Shown here: positions 18,248 through 26,549 of the stretch, piece by piece
Layout: every line of letters begins with the position of its first letter
Position numbering within the stretch: position 1 is the first letter of the stretch
NCBI RefSeq assembly: GCF_014650455.1
Contig: NZ_BMUZ01000003.1
Coordinates: forward strand, 62,001 to 126,000
Direction of reading: 5' to 3'
Length of the DNA: 64,000 nucleotides
Origin: Streptomyces xanthochromogenes
GTDB taxonomy: Bacteria; Actinomycetota; Actinomycetes; Streptomycetales; Streptomycetaceae
Position numbers and translations under genes: made by a program
The notes under the pieces: model-generated
Databases searched by the model: none
The model's input: only the letters and a program-made list of their open reading frames with translations
What the model was told of the DNA's origin: nothing

Positions 18248-18531
18248 GCCCTGAGGGGGTCCCGGAGACCGGCCCGCAGGGACAGCCACTTCACCGGCGA
18301 CGCCGGGAGTGCCCCGCCCAAGGGCATAGGTGTTTGTACACGGCAGCGGCCCGGTGCCTGCCGACGGGAGGCGCGTGAGATGGCCAGCACGTCACGCGCC
18401 TCCCGCAAGCCTGGCCCGAGGCGTCGTCGCGAACCGGCGATGGCGTTCGGCGAACAACCGGATCCGGGCCGCGCCCAGCCGGGGCAGGCGGCGGGCCGAC
18501 GCGCACAGAATCTGCACGCCGGCCGGCCGTA

Positions 18532-18570
18532 GCCCGACCCACTGGTGAGCTCACGCCAGCAGGGTCGGGC
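18532..18570. terminator. Bidirectional terminator hairpin
   Basis: GCCCGACCC (18532-18540) pairs perfectly with GGGTCGGGC (18562-18570); an inner CTGG/CCAG pair extends the stem. It lies between the convergent rskA and peroxiredoxin genes. The remaining 18248-18531 stretch shows no gene. Confidence 0.6.
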
Positions 18571-18592
18571 AACCGAGGCACGCGCGCGTCTA

Positions 18593-19078
18593 TCAGAGTG
18601 CTGAGAGCCGAGAAAGCTGTCGGGTCAGGGTGTCCACGCTCTGGAAGGTGGCGCCGAGCAGGGCGACATGTTTCCAGAAGAGGGTTCCGTCGGGGGCGAT
18701 CAGGAAGACCGCCCGCCGCAGTCCGATACCGGGGGCGGTGATCCCGAAGGCGCGCGCCACCGACCGCTCCGTGTCGGCGAGCAGCGGCATGGCGAGCCGG
18801 TGCTTACGAGCAAACGCCTCATGGCTGTCCAGGTTCTGCGGACTGATGGCCCACACGTCCGCACCACAGCCGGCGAACGTCTCCAAGCCGCTGGAGTACG
18901 AGCACAGTTGGCGGGTGCAGACCGATGTGTCGTCACCGGGATAGAACGCGAGAACAAGAGGACGCCCGCGTTCGGCACACAGCCGATACTCGCCACGCTC
19001 GAAACGATCCTGAATCAGCAGGCCACCGGGCAACGCGAAATCCGGTACGAACTGCCCCTGCTGTGGAATCGCGCCCAC
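18593..19078 (-). CDS. Peroxiredoxin (AhpC/TSA, BCP-like)
   Basis: The frame is long, but the family homology begins at about VPDFALPGG; GTG 19078 with a G-rich upstream stretch gives 161 residues, normal for the family. The peroxidatic Cys lies in YPGDDTSVCTRQLCSYSS, where the typical PxxxTxxC appears as PGDDTSVC, with a second Cys five residues later as a likely resolving residue. A thioredoxin fold follows (WAISPQNLDSHEAFARKH, LLADTERSVARAFGI). It reduces peroxides using thiols. It lies downstream of the fasciclin and molybdoenzyme genes on the same strand and is likely part of their operon. Confidence 0.85.
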   Translation of the reverse strand: MGAIPQQGQFVPDFALPGGLLIQDRFERGEYRLCAERGRPLVLAFYPGDDTSVCTRQLCSYSSGLETFAGCGADVWAISPQNLDSHEAFARKHRLAMPLLADTERSVARAFGITAPGIGLRRAVFLIAPDGTLFWKHVALLGATFQSVDTLTRQLSRLSAL

Positions 19079-19179
19079 AACCGCGCCCCCTTCGTCAGAT
19101 ACGTCATCACTGCGACCGGGGGCGGGGCGCGATGCGGCCCGCCCCCACTCACGACTGCTCAATCTCCTGCAGGTTGGGG

Positions 19180-19830
19180 CTACTTGGGCATGAGGACGGA
19201 GTCGATGATGTAGACGGTGGCGTTGGCGGTCGGCACGTTGCCGCAGACCACGTTGGCGCTGTCGTTGACCTTGTACTCGGTCCCGGAGCCGGTCGTGGTG
19301 ACCTTGCTCTTCTCCAGGGTGTCGAACGAGCCGTTCTCCAGCTGCTTGGGCGTGACCTTCTGGCCGACGACGTGGTACGTGAGGATCTTGGTGAGGGTGG
19401 CCTTGTCGTTGAGGACCTTGTCCAGGTCGGCCTTCGGGATCTTCGCGAACGCGTCGTTGGTCGGCGCGAACACCGTGATGTTCTGGGCGTTGTTGAGGGT
19501 GTCGACCAGACCGGCCTTCTTGACGGCGGCGACCAGGGTCGACAGCGCCGGGTTGTGCGACGCGGCGGTCGCGACCGGGTCCTTGGCCATGCCGTCGAAC
19601 GAACCCGCACCGTCCTTCGGCACCGAGGCACAGGCCGAACCGAACGGCTTGTCCGTCATCGACGCGTCGCCGCCGGCGGACGACTGCGCGGCGGGAGGCG
19701 CGGCGGCCTCGGAGGGCGAGGAGGAGGCGTCCTTCTTGCTGTCGCCGCCCCCGCACGCGCTGAGGGCGAAGGGCAGAACGGCGGCAGCGGTGACGGCGAT
19801 CGCGGTACGACGGAAGCGCAGGGCATTCAT
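19180..19830 (-). CDS. Fasciclin-domain lipoprotein
   Basis: ATG 19830 with AGGAG just upstream; 216 residues. The signal peptide ends in lipobox LSAC, followed by a Ser/Ala/Lys-rich linker (about 25-55) and one FAS1 domain (about 65-215). FAS1 has its two conserved blocks, LNNAQNITVFAPTNDAFAKI (H1) and ANVVCGNVPTANATVYIIDSVLMPK (H2), plus the YH of LTYHVVGQ. It should be anchored outside the membrane. It is homologous to the mycobacterial MPT83 lipoprotein, a SigK target. It follows the molybdoenzyme gene by 112 bp. Confidence 0.92.
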   Translation of the reverse strand: MNALRFRRTAIAVTAAAVLPFALSACGGGDSKKDASSSPSEAAAPPAAQSSAGGDASMTDKPFGSACASVPKDGAGSFDGMAKDPVATAASHNPALSTLVAAVKKAGLVDTLNNAQNITVFAPTNDAFAKIPKADLDKVLNDKATLTKILTYHVVGQKVTPKQLENGSFDTLEKSKVTTTGSGTEYKVNDSANVVCGNVPTANATVYIIDSVLMPK

Positions 19831-19942
19831 GACTACTCCTGAAGAGGAAGGGAGGGGCGACGGCATTCCGGCCGTCAGCGGCCGGATGTGCCAGATGGAA
19901 GGGGGCAGTTCAGGTGCGAAGAGGCCGGAGGCGGCCGGGTGT

Positions 19943-21568
19943 TCAGTCCACGGTGACCACCACCGAGTGCCAGCCGCTGGCGCCGTCCGGAATGGTCTGG
20001 GTCCGCTGTTCGGTCTGCACCTGACCGGTGCGGTCGGTGGCGCGGACGGTCAGCGTGTGGGGGCCGGAGGTGGCCTTCCAGGGCAGGGACCACTGACGCC
20101 AGGTGTCCGTAGTGTCCTCGACCGCGAGATCGGCCCGCATCCAGGGGCCGTCGTCATCGACCCGTACCTCGACCCGGTCGATCCCCCGGTGCTGCGCCCA
20201 GGCCACACCCGCGATCATCACCGTGCCGGCCTTCGGACGGGCGAACGGTTTCGGGGTGTCGATGCGCGACTCCGTCTTGATCGGTGCCTTCCGGGCCCAG
20301 GACCGCTTGACCCAGTACGAGTCGTACGCGTCGAACGTGGTCAGCTCCAGGTCCTGGATCCACTTGCACGCCGAGACGTAGCCGTACAGACCCGGCACCA
20401 CCATCCGTACCGGAAAGCCGTGTTCGAACGGCAGCGGTTGCCCGTTCATGCCGAGGGCGAGCATCGCGTCCCGGCCGTCCATGACGTCCTCGACCGGCGT
20501 GCCGATCGTCATCCCGTCCACCGAGCGCGCCACCAGCTGATCCGCCGGACCGCCCCGCGACGGCGGCTTCACCCCCGCCTCCTTGAGGAGATCGGCCAAG
20601 GACACCCCGATCCAGCGCGCGTTGCCCACGTACGGGCCACCAACCTCGTTGGAGACACACGTCAACGTGATGTCCCGCTCGATCAGCCGACGGTTCAACA
20701 GGTCCTGGAAGGTGAGCTCCAGCGGACGGCCGACACCCTTCCCGTGGATCTTCATCCGCCAGGAGGTGGCATCGACCTTGGGGACGACCAGGGCGGTGTC
20801 CACGCGGTAGAAGTCCGCGTTGGGGGTGACGAACGGGCTGATGCCCGGCGTGTGCAGCACTGCTCCGGCCGGGATCGGGCGGGCCGGGGACGCCGGGCGC
20901 GGCAGGACGATCCTGCCCCGGGAGGTAACGGCGCCCTGGCCGCGGGAAGCGTTCAGGGAGCGGCCCAGAAGACCGGCTCCGGCCGAAGCCGCGGCCGCGG
21001 CGCTCGCAGCGATGACGAACCCGCGCCGGTCCCAGCCCCGTTCCTCGGCCGGGCTGTCGGCGTCGCCGTCGGCGTCGGCGAGGTCTTCCGTCGAAGGTAC
21101 GGCCGCAGCATGGTCGGTACTTACGGTGAGGCGGCCGATGAGGACGTACAGCAGCCCGGCCGCCACCAGCGCACCGACCGCCGAAGGCAGCGCGTCCGTG
21201 GCGCTCGTGGAGTCCGCGCGCCCGGTGGCCGCGAGCGCCCCGACCACGCCGAAGACGAGGACACCCGCCGCGCCCGCACGGCGGAACCGGAGGGCGATCA
21301 CGCCGAGGACCAGGGCGAACAGAGCAAGGACAGCGAGGATGCCGAGCTGCAGAACGAGCTTGTCGTTGGTACCGAAGTGCCGGATCGCCCAGTCCTTCAC
21401 GGCCGGCGGGGTCCGGTCGATCGCGGCACCGCCGACCGCGATCACCGGACCGGACTCGGGCCGCACCGCCGCCGACACCAACTCCGCGACGGCAAGCGCC
21501 GCGAAGCCGGCGAGCAGTCCGGACAGGGCTGCGAGCGGAAGGCGGACCCCTCTGCTCAAGATTTTCAT
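19943..21568 (-). CDS. Membrane-anchored molybdopterin-dependent oxidoreductase (sulfite oxidase fold), copy 1
   Basis: ATG 21568 is used, because an upstream in-frame ATG at 21610 lies before the inferred promoter; 541 residues. Four N-terminal membrane segments cover roughly residues 8-150. A Tat-like RRGFVIAASAAAAASAG stretch leads to the catalytic domain, with the Mo-coordinating Cys in LTCVSNEVGGPYVGNARWIG. A C-terminal Mo-co dimerisation domain ends HSVVVTVD. The enzyme should oxidise or reduce a small substrate on the outer face; the substrate is unknown. The SigK-like box lies immediately upstream, and the fasciclin gene downstream is probably co-transcribed. Confidence 0.9.
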   Translation of the reverse strand: MKILSRGVRLPLAALSGLLAGFAALAVAELVSAAVRPESGPVIAVGGAAIDRTPPAVKDWAIRHFGTNDKLVLQLGILAVLALFALVLGVIALRFRRAGAAGVLVFGVVGALAATGRADSTSATDALPSAVGALVAAGLLYVLIGRLTVSTDHAAAVPSTEDLADADGDADSPAEERGWDRRGFVIAASAAAAASAGAGLLGRSLNASRGQGAVTSRGRIVLPRPASPARPIPAGAVLHTPGISPFVTPNADFYRVDTALVVPKVDATSWRMKIHGKGVGRPLELTFQDLLNRRLIERDITLTCVSNEVGGPYVGNARWIGVSLADLLKEAGVKPPSRGGPADQLVARSVDGMTIGTPVEDVMDGRDAMLALGMNGQPLPFEHGFPVRMVVPGLYGYVSACKWIQDLELTTFDAYDSYWVKRSWARKAPIKTESRIDTPKPFARPKAGTVMIAGVAWAQHRGIDRVEVRVDDDGPWMRADLAVEDTTDTWRQWSLPWKATSGPHTLTVRATDRTGQVQTEQRTQTIPDGASGWHSVVVTVD

Positions 21569-21578
21569 CACGGGTCCT

Positions 21579-21605
21579 ATTCGGAGCCCACGAGGAGCGG
21601 GATTG
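21579..21605 (-). promoter_or_regulatory. Putative SigK promoter of molybdoenzyme 1
   Basis: On the minus strand CAATCC (21605-21600) is followed after 15 bases by CCGAAT (21584-21579), identical in both hexamers and spacing to the sigK upstream box. The -10 element ends 10 bases before the ATG, so the transcript would be leaderless or nearly so. Confidence 0.65.
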
Positions 21606-21876
21606 GTCACTCACCCCAACGAGTGCCCGTCCATCGTGGGCTGACGAGGTCCGGGCCCGACGTCGTGCACCGCCGCACGCGACGGCCGCCCGTACAACAG
21701 GCAGACACTCACGTGCCGTAGAGGTGTCACGACGTCGAACCGGGGCCGGTGACTTCCGCGGTCCCCGTGCCACGACGAACGCGGATGGAGTTCATCGCGG
21801 GCACGGGTGCGGACGTCACCTTCCCGAAGTCCGGCCCGTCGTGCTCACACGACGCGGGCCGGGGCTACGCGCCGGC

Positions 21877-22224
21877 TCAGCGGCCCTGCCCGTACCCGTC
21901 CTGATGGTTCATGGGCTGTCCGTTCATCCCCATGTGCCCCTGCATGCCGGACCCGTGCCAGCCGTGCTCCTGCCACCCGCCACGAGAGTCGTTGACGCAG
22001 GTGTTGCCGAACGCCGGGCTGAGCAGACCGATCACACCGACCGTGTTCCCGCACACGTTGACCGGCACGTGAACAGGAATCTGCACCACGTTGCCCGACA
22101 GCACGCCCGGCGACCCGACGGCCGCACCCTGAGCCCCCGCGTCGGCCGACGCCACCCCGCCACCCATCGCCAGTGCCGCCCCTACCGTCACCATCAGGCC
22201 AACGGCCTTCACCGCACGAAACAT
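21877..22224 (-). CDS. Chaplin with a His/Met-rich C-terminal extension
   Basis: ATG 22224 follows GGAAGGAG; 115 residues. Residues 1-28 are a signal peptide (MVTVGAALAMGGGVASA), and 33-79 are a complete chaplin domain: SPGVLSGNVVQIPVHVPVNVCGN and LLSPAFGNTCVND, with Cys58 and Cys76 forming the usual disulfide. Short chaplins normally stop here. This one continues for 36 residues with H87, H90, H97, H107 and M94, M98, M100, M105 in a Gly/Gln background, like a metal-binding (copper-type) tail. Chaplins assemble as amyloid on aerial hyphae. The upstream region carries a SigK-like box, tying it to the neighbouring oxidoreductases. Confidence 0.9.
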   Translation of the reverse strand: MFRAVKAVGLMVTVGAALAMGGGVASADAGAQGAAVGSPGVLSGNVVQIPVHVPVNVCGNTVGVIGLLSPAFGNTCVNDSRGGWQEHGWHGSGMQGHMGMNGQPMNHQDGYGQGR

Positions 22225-22306
22225 CCTGTGCTCCTTCCGAAACGAGGGACCGCGGGCCCGAATCGGGCGCCACGGCGAGGCCCCTGTGGGCCCCTTCTCA
22301 TCCCTG

Positions 22307-22333
22307 CTTCGAAGCCCCACGACGGCTGGATTG
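22307..22333 (-). promoter_or_regulatory. Putative SigK promoter of the chaplin gene
   Basis: The minus strand reads CAATCC (22333-22328), 15 bases, TCGAAG (22312-22307). The -35 hexamer and spacing match the sigK box; the -10 hexamer differs at two positions. It lies about 80 bp upstream of the chaplin ATG. Confidence 0.5.
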
Positions 22334-22484
22334 TCCGCCAACGCCTGATTCACTCCAAAGGACCAGCCTGCACACGCCGACGCCGAGCAGAGGCTTCGGG
22401 AACGCCCGTCAAGAACCGGGCGAGACACGGGCGACGGCCTCAACGGCGAGGCCCGCGCGCACAGTCGGGAGCCACCGGCCGTGG

Positions 22485-23525
22485 CTAGGGAACACTCGCG
22501 AAAGACGGCGGACTGTTCCTCTCGAACGGGCTGCAGTACGGCAGGTCCGCCGTCTCCAAGGACTCGTCACGAAAGAACCGGACGAGCAGGTCACAGAAGT
22601 CCCGCGGCCGCTGAAGATGGGCGAGGTGCCCGCACTCGGCGATCGTCGTGAAGTGCGAGCCCGGCAGGTCCGCCGCCACTGCGCGGACCATGTCGGGCGT
22701 GGTGAGCGTGTCGTGTTCGCCGGTGAACACGAGGTACGGGACGGCGGGCACGGGGGCCCGCCGGTACCAGTCGTGGGCCAACAGCCGCCGGTTCCGCTCC
22801 ACCGTCACCGTGACGTCCCGCGGGGTCTGCGCCACGAACTGCCGGTGCATCAGACGTGCCAACGCCGCATGCTTGCGCACGGTGAGATCACCCGGCGGCG
22901 GCACGAAACACCGGACGAACTCCTCCGCCGTGTCTTCGACCCGCCCGTCCTGGAGCATCCGCACCCATCCCACCAGGGCCTTCGCGAACCAGCCCGGGAC
23001 GTGGTCCGACATGCCCTGGACAGCGACTCGTCGCAGATGTTCCGGATGGTGCTGGGCAAGCCGGAGGCCGACTGCCCCGCCGTAACAGCCGGCGTACAGG
23101 TTCACCGGTCCGAGCCCCAGTTCGCCCAGCATGTGGTGCGCGCACTCGGCGAGGAAGTCGATGCCGTGCTCGGCCGGCAGGAAGTCCGCGTCTCCGAAGC
23201 CCGGCAGATCAACCGTGACGACCGTTCCCAGCTCCGCGAGCCACCGTTCGTGCCGCACCCAGGAATGCCGCGTCTGGTCCGAGCCGCCGAGCAGGAGGAG
23301 CGGCTCTGTCACCGGGTTGGGCCGCCGGACGATCCGAGCGGTGTACGCGTATCCCTCCCACGAGAGCCGACACTCTTCCACCGCCGTGGACGCCCCGCCT
23401 CCCGGCATCTGCGAGGGAACGTGCACAGGGGAGACGGCAGAAGGCACAGAGAACTCCGAGGAGAGACGGGACCACCGGAAGCCCCACTTGTACACGCCTT
23501 GCCGGCAAGTAGTGGTGGCCGTCAC
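22485..23525 (-). CDS. Alpha/beta hydrolase with a Cys in the nucleophile elbow
   Basis: This 346-residue protein has an alpha/beta hydrolase fold. LLLLGGSDQTRHSW is the oxyanion-loop region, VVTVDLPGFGDAD follows, and the nucleophile elbow is LYAGCYGGAVG with Cys147 where Ser is usual (GxSxG). The acid is probably Asp in FTGEHDTLTTPD and the base His in ECGHLAHLQRP. Cys nucleophiles occur in dienelactone hydrolases and in some transferase-like members, so activity may not be simple ester hydrolysis. The first 45 residues look unconserved, and translation may begin further in. It stands alone on the minus strand between the chaplin and fasciclin genes. Confidence 0.82.
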   Translation of the reverse strand: MTATTTCRQGVYKWGFRWSRLSSEFSVPSAVSPVHVPSQMPGGGASTAVEECRLSWEGYAYTARIVRRPNPVTEPLLLLGGSDQTRHSWVRHERWLAELGTVVTVDLPGFGDADFLPAEHGIDFLAECAHHMLGELGLGPVNLYAGCYGGAVGLRLAQHHPEHLRRVAVQGMSDHVPGWFAKALVGWVRMLQDGRVEDTAEEFVRCFVPPPGDLTVRKHAALARLMHRQFVAQTPRDVTVTVERNRRLLAHDWYRRAPVPAVPYLVFTGEHDTLTTPDMVRAVAADLPGSHFTTIAECGHLAHLQRPRDFCDLLVRFFRDESLETADLPYCSPFERNSPPSFASVP

Positions 23526-24051
23526 ACGAAGGGGGCCGCAGCTTCACCCGCAGGTGGGCGCGGCGTACCGACCCGGAGCCGAATCGCACCGCCGGTCGGG
23601 CGGGGGCGCGAGCCGGGCCGCTGCCGCAAACGGGCCCTCACTCACGGATGCGGCAGCGCGCCCGCCCATCTGTTATTCGTCACCGGGCGGTGTCTCGCTT
23701 GGTACGAGCCCCCGGCTTTTCGCGACGACATGTCCTCCGATTTTCCTCCGGCACCGATAGGCCCGCCCCGCCTCGTCCGCCGCCCCAGGGGAATCCTGGG
23801 GGAATCTGCCGGCGCCGCCCACCGGTGGGCCGGTCGGCGCGATCACGGTCCGGTCGACAAGCGCGGCTGATGGTGGCAGATAATGGGTATGTGCGTGTTT
23901 CACGCCGGATGTTCCGGTCTGGATGAGGAGCGCCCCCAGGCGTGGCCCCCGGACGGCTGGACCGGCCGCGGATGCGCCCGGCCCCCGGCCCCCGGGCCAG
24001 TCAGGTGCAACGGGCTACGGCCCGCCTTTCCCCTCCGAAGGGAAGAATCCA
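23526..24051. other. Intergenic region, no supported gene
   Basis: 526 bp between divergent genes. Several GC-rich frames cross it, none with family resemblance or a start signal. The fasciclin gene at the right has GAAGGGAAG as ribosome-binding site. No copy of the SigK-like box was found here. Confidence 0.5.
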
Positions 24052-24648
24052 GTGACTGCCACTCGCAACCGCCGCGTCGCCATCTGGACGGCGGCGTTCA
24101 CCCTCCCCCTCTCCGTCGCGCTCCTGGCCCCGGCGGCCCACGCCGCGGACACGGCCACCCAGCCGTTCGGCCCCGCGTGCTCATCCGTGCCCAAGGAGGG
24201 CGCGGGCAGCCTGGCCGGTATGGCCAAGGACCCGGTGGCAACCGCCGCCTCGCACAACCCGGCACTCTCCACCCTGGTGACCGCGGTCAAGAAGGCGGGC
24301 CTGGTCGACACGCTGAACAACGCGAAGAACATCACCGTGTTCGCGCCGGACAACGCCGCTTTCGCGAAGGTCCCCAAGGCCACCCTGGACAAGGTGCTGG
24401 CCAACAAGGCCGAACTCACGAAGATCCTCACCTACCACGTCGTCGGTGAGAAGGTCGCCCCGAACCAGTTGAACAACGGCTCGTTCACCACCCTGGAAAC
24501 GAGCAAGGTCACCACGTCCGGGTCGGGCACATCGTTCAAGGTCAACAAGACCGCCAACGTCGTCTGCGGCAACGTTTCCACGGCAAACGCCACCGTGTAC
24601 GTCATCGACTCGCTCCTCATGCCTCCCGGCATGACGACGAGCAAGTAA
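24052..24648 (+). CDS. Secreted fasciclin-domain protein
   Basis: GTG 24052 after GAAGGGAAG; 198 residues. A Sec signal peptide ends at PAAHA|AD without a lipobox, so this copy should be released (MPT70-like) while the paralogue at 19180 is a lipoprotein (MPT83-like). One FAS1 domain (about 40-192) contains KNITVFAPDNAAFAKV and ANVVCGNVSTANATVYVIDSLLMPP. Over the FAS1 domain the two copies are nearly identical in long runs, e.g. MAKDPVATAASHNPALSTLV, showing a fairly recent duplication. It is convergent with molybdoenzyme 2. Confidence 0.92.
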   Translation: MTATRNRRVAIWTAAFTLPLSVALLAPAAHAADTATQPFGPACSSVPKEGAGSLAGMAKDPVATAASHNPALSTLVTAVKKAGLVDTLNNAKNITVFAPDNAAFAKVPKATLDKVLANKAELTKILTYHVVGEKVAPNQLNNGSFTTLETSKVTTSGSGTSFKVNKTANVVCGNVSTANATVYVIDSLLMPPGMTTSK

Positions 24649-24657
24649 CCCGCAAGC

Positions 24658-24722
24658 CCGCAGACCGCGTTGACCCGTCGTAGTGGCGGAATCGCGCTCT
24701 GGCCGCAAGGCGCGGTCTGCGG
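24658..24722. terminator. Long inverted repeat between convergent genes
   Basis: CCGCAGACCGCG (24658-24669) and its exact complement CGCGGTCTGCGG (24711-24722) flank 41 bases just after the fasciclin stop. It could terminate transcription from both sides. The loop is longer than in a standard intrinsic terminator. Confidence 0.5.
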
Positions 24723-24838
24723 ACGCCAACTCCCCCCGTGGGAAGGTGCGTTCTGCGGAGGCCGGAGCCCTGTCCACCCTCCGCTTCGTGAGGTGCGACT
24801 ACGGGATTCCTGCCCCGTCCCCTTCTGGTGCTGGGCCG

Positions 24839-26515
24839 CTACTGGACGGTGACGACGACGGAGTGCCAGCCGCTGGCGCCGTCGGGAATGGTGGGGGTGC
24901 GCTTCTCGGTCTGGACGGTGCCGGTGCGGTCGGTGGCACGGACGGTCAGGGTGTGGCTGCCGGAGGTGGTCGCGTTCCAGGGGAACGACCACTGGCGCCA
25001 GGTGTCGGTGGTGTCCTGCGCGGCGAGGTCGGCCGGCTGCCACGGTCCGTCGTCGACGCGGATTTCGACCCGGTCGATGCCCCGGTGCTGGGCCCAGGCC
25101 ACACCGGCGACCATGACCGTGCCCTGGCGGGGGCGGGCAAAGGGCTTGGGAGTGTCGATCCGCGACTCCGTCTTGATCGGACCTCGACGTGCCCAACTGC
25201 GCTTCACCCAGTACGAGTCGTAGGCGTCGAACGTCGTCAGTTCGATGTCCTCGATCCACTTGCACGCGGATACGTATCCGAAGAGGCCCGGGACGAGCAT
25301 GCGGACGGGAAATCCGTGCTCAAAGGGCAGCGGCTGACCGTTCATTCCGACAGCGAGCATCGCGTCACGGCCGTCCATGACGTCCTCGACCGGGCTGCCG
25401 ATCGTCATCCCGTCCACCGACCGCGCGACCAGTTGGTCCGCCGGGCCGCCCTTCGACGGCGGGACCACTCCGACCTCGCGGAGCAGGTCGGCGAGGCGCA
25501 CCCCGATCCACCGTGCGTTCCCGACGTAGGGGCCACCGACCTCGTTCGACACGCAGGCCAACGTGACGTCCCGTTCGATGAGCTCTCCCGCCCGCCCGTG
25601 GATCAGATCCTCGAACGTGACCGTGCGCGGACGTGACACGCCCTTGCCGTGGATCGTCAGACGCCAGGTGGTGGCATCGACCTTCGGCACCACCAGCGCC
25701 GTGTCGACCCGGTAGAAGTCCGCGTTCGGCGTGAAGAACGGACTGATCCCCGGGATCCGCAACTCCGTGCCCTTCGGCAGAGCGGCTGCGGGCGAAGCCG
25801 GGCGGGGCAGGACCACCTTCGAGCGCGACGCGACCGCACTTTGACCACTGGAACCGTTCAGCGACAGCCCGAGCCAGCCCGCCCCCGTGGACGCCACCGC
25901 GGCCGCGGTCGCAGCCACGACGAAACCTCGGCGGTCCCAGCCGTCACTCGCCGTGCCCTCGACACGGTGGCTTGCCGTTTCATCGCCGCCTGCCGGTACA
26001 TCGGCACCTGTCGGCGCAGGTTCGGCAGCGGCGGGTCCACTGACGGCGGCCGGGCTCGGACGGTGCGTGCGCAAGCGACCGATCAGCCAGAACAGCAGCC
26101 CTGCGGCGACTACCGTCCCGACAAGCGACGGAAGCGCGTCGGCCGCCCCGGTGGAGTCCGGGCGGCTGGTCGCCGCGAGCGCCCCCACTACGCCGAAGAG
26201 CACCACGCCTGCGGCGCCGGTGCGCCGGTAGCGCAGCGCGACGACCCCGAGCAGCATCGCGAAGAGGGCCAGGACCGCGAGGATACCCAGTTGGAGGACC
26301 AGCTTGTCATTCGTGCCGAAGTGGCGAATCGCCCAGTCCTTGACCGCGGGCGGTGTCCGGTCGATGGCCGCACCCCCCACCGCCACCACCGGACTCGACT
26401 GGGGGCGCACCGCGGCCGACACCAGCTCCGCCACCGCCAACGCCGCGTAACCGGCCAACAACCCGCTCAACGCCGCGAGACACACACGAATCCAGACGTT
26501 CCAAGATCTCGTCAT
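24839..26515 (-). CDS. Membrane-anchored molybdopterin-dependent oxidoreductase, copy 2
   Basis: ATG 26515 (MTRSWNVWIR) is chosen over 26524 because the latter sits inside the inferred -10 box; 558 residues. Domain order equals copy 1: four membrane segments, a long Pro/Ala linker (about 155-185), RRGFVVAATAAAVASTGAG, and the Mo-co domain with LACVSNEVGGPYVGNARWIG and a C-terminal dimerisation domain. Long stretches are identical to copy 1, so they are paralogues. The linker is longer and divergent. The substrate is unknown. Confidence 0.9.
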   Translation of the reverse strand: MTRSWNVWIRVCLAALSGLLAGYAALAVAELVSAAVRPQSSPVVAVGGAAIDRTPPAVKDWAIRHFGTNDKLVLQLGILAVLALFAMLLGVVALRYRRTGAAGVVLFGVVGALAATSRPDSTGAADALPSLVGTVVAAGLLFWLIGRLRTHRPSPAAVSGPAAAEPAPTGADVPAGGDETASHRVEGTASDGWDRRGFVVAATAAAVASTGAGWLGLSLNGSSGQSAVASRSKVVLPRPASPAAALPKGTELRIPGISPFFTPNADFYRVDTALVVPKVDATTWRLTIHGKGVSRPRTVTFEDLIHGRAGELIERDVTLACVSNEVGGPYVGNARWIGVRLADLLREVGVVPPSKGGPADQLVARSVDGMTIGSPVEDVMDGRDAMLAVGMNGQPLPFEHGFPVRMLVPGLFGYVSACKWIEDIELTTFDAYDSYWVKRSWARRGPIKTESRIDTPKPFARPRQGTVMVAGVAWAQHRGIDRVEIRVDDGPWQPADLAAQDTTDTWRQWSFPWNATTSGSHTLTVRATDRTGTVQTEKRTPTIPDGASGWHSVVVTVQ

Positions 26516-26522
26516 AGCCTGC

Positions 26523-26549
26523 ATTCGACATCGCGCACCAGTAGGACTG
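26523..26549 (-). promoter_or_regulatory. Degenerate SigK-like promoter of molybdoenzyme 2
   Basis: Minus strand CAGTCC (26549-26544), 15 bases, TCGAAT (26528-26523): two differences from the CAATCC-N15-CCGAAT box but the same spacing. The -10 ends 7 bases before the ATG, again implying a near-leaderless mRNA. Confidence 0.5.
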
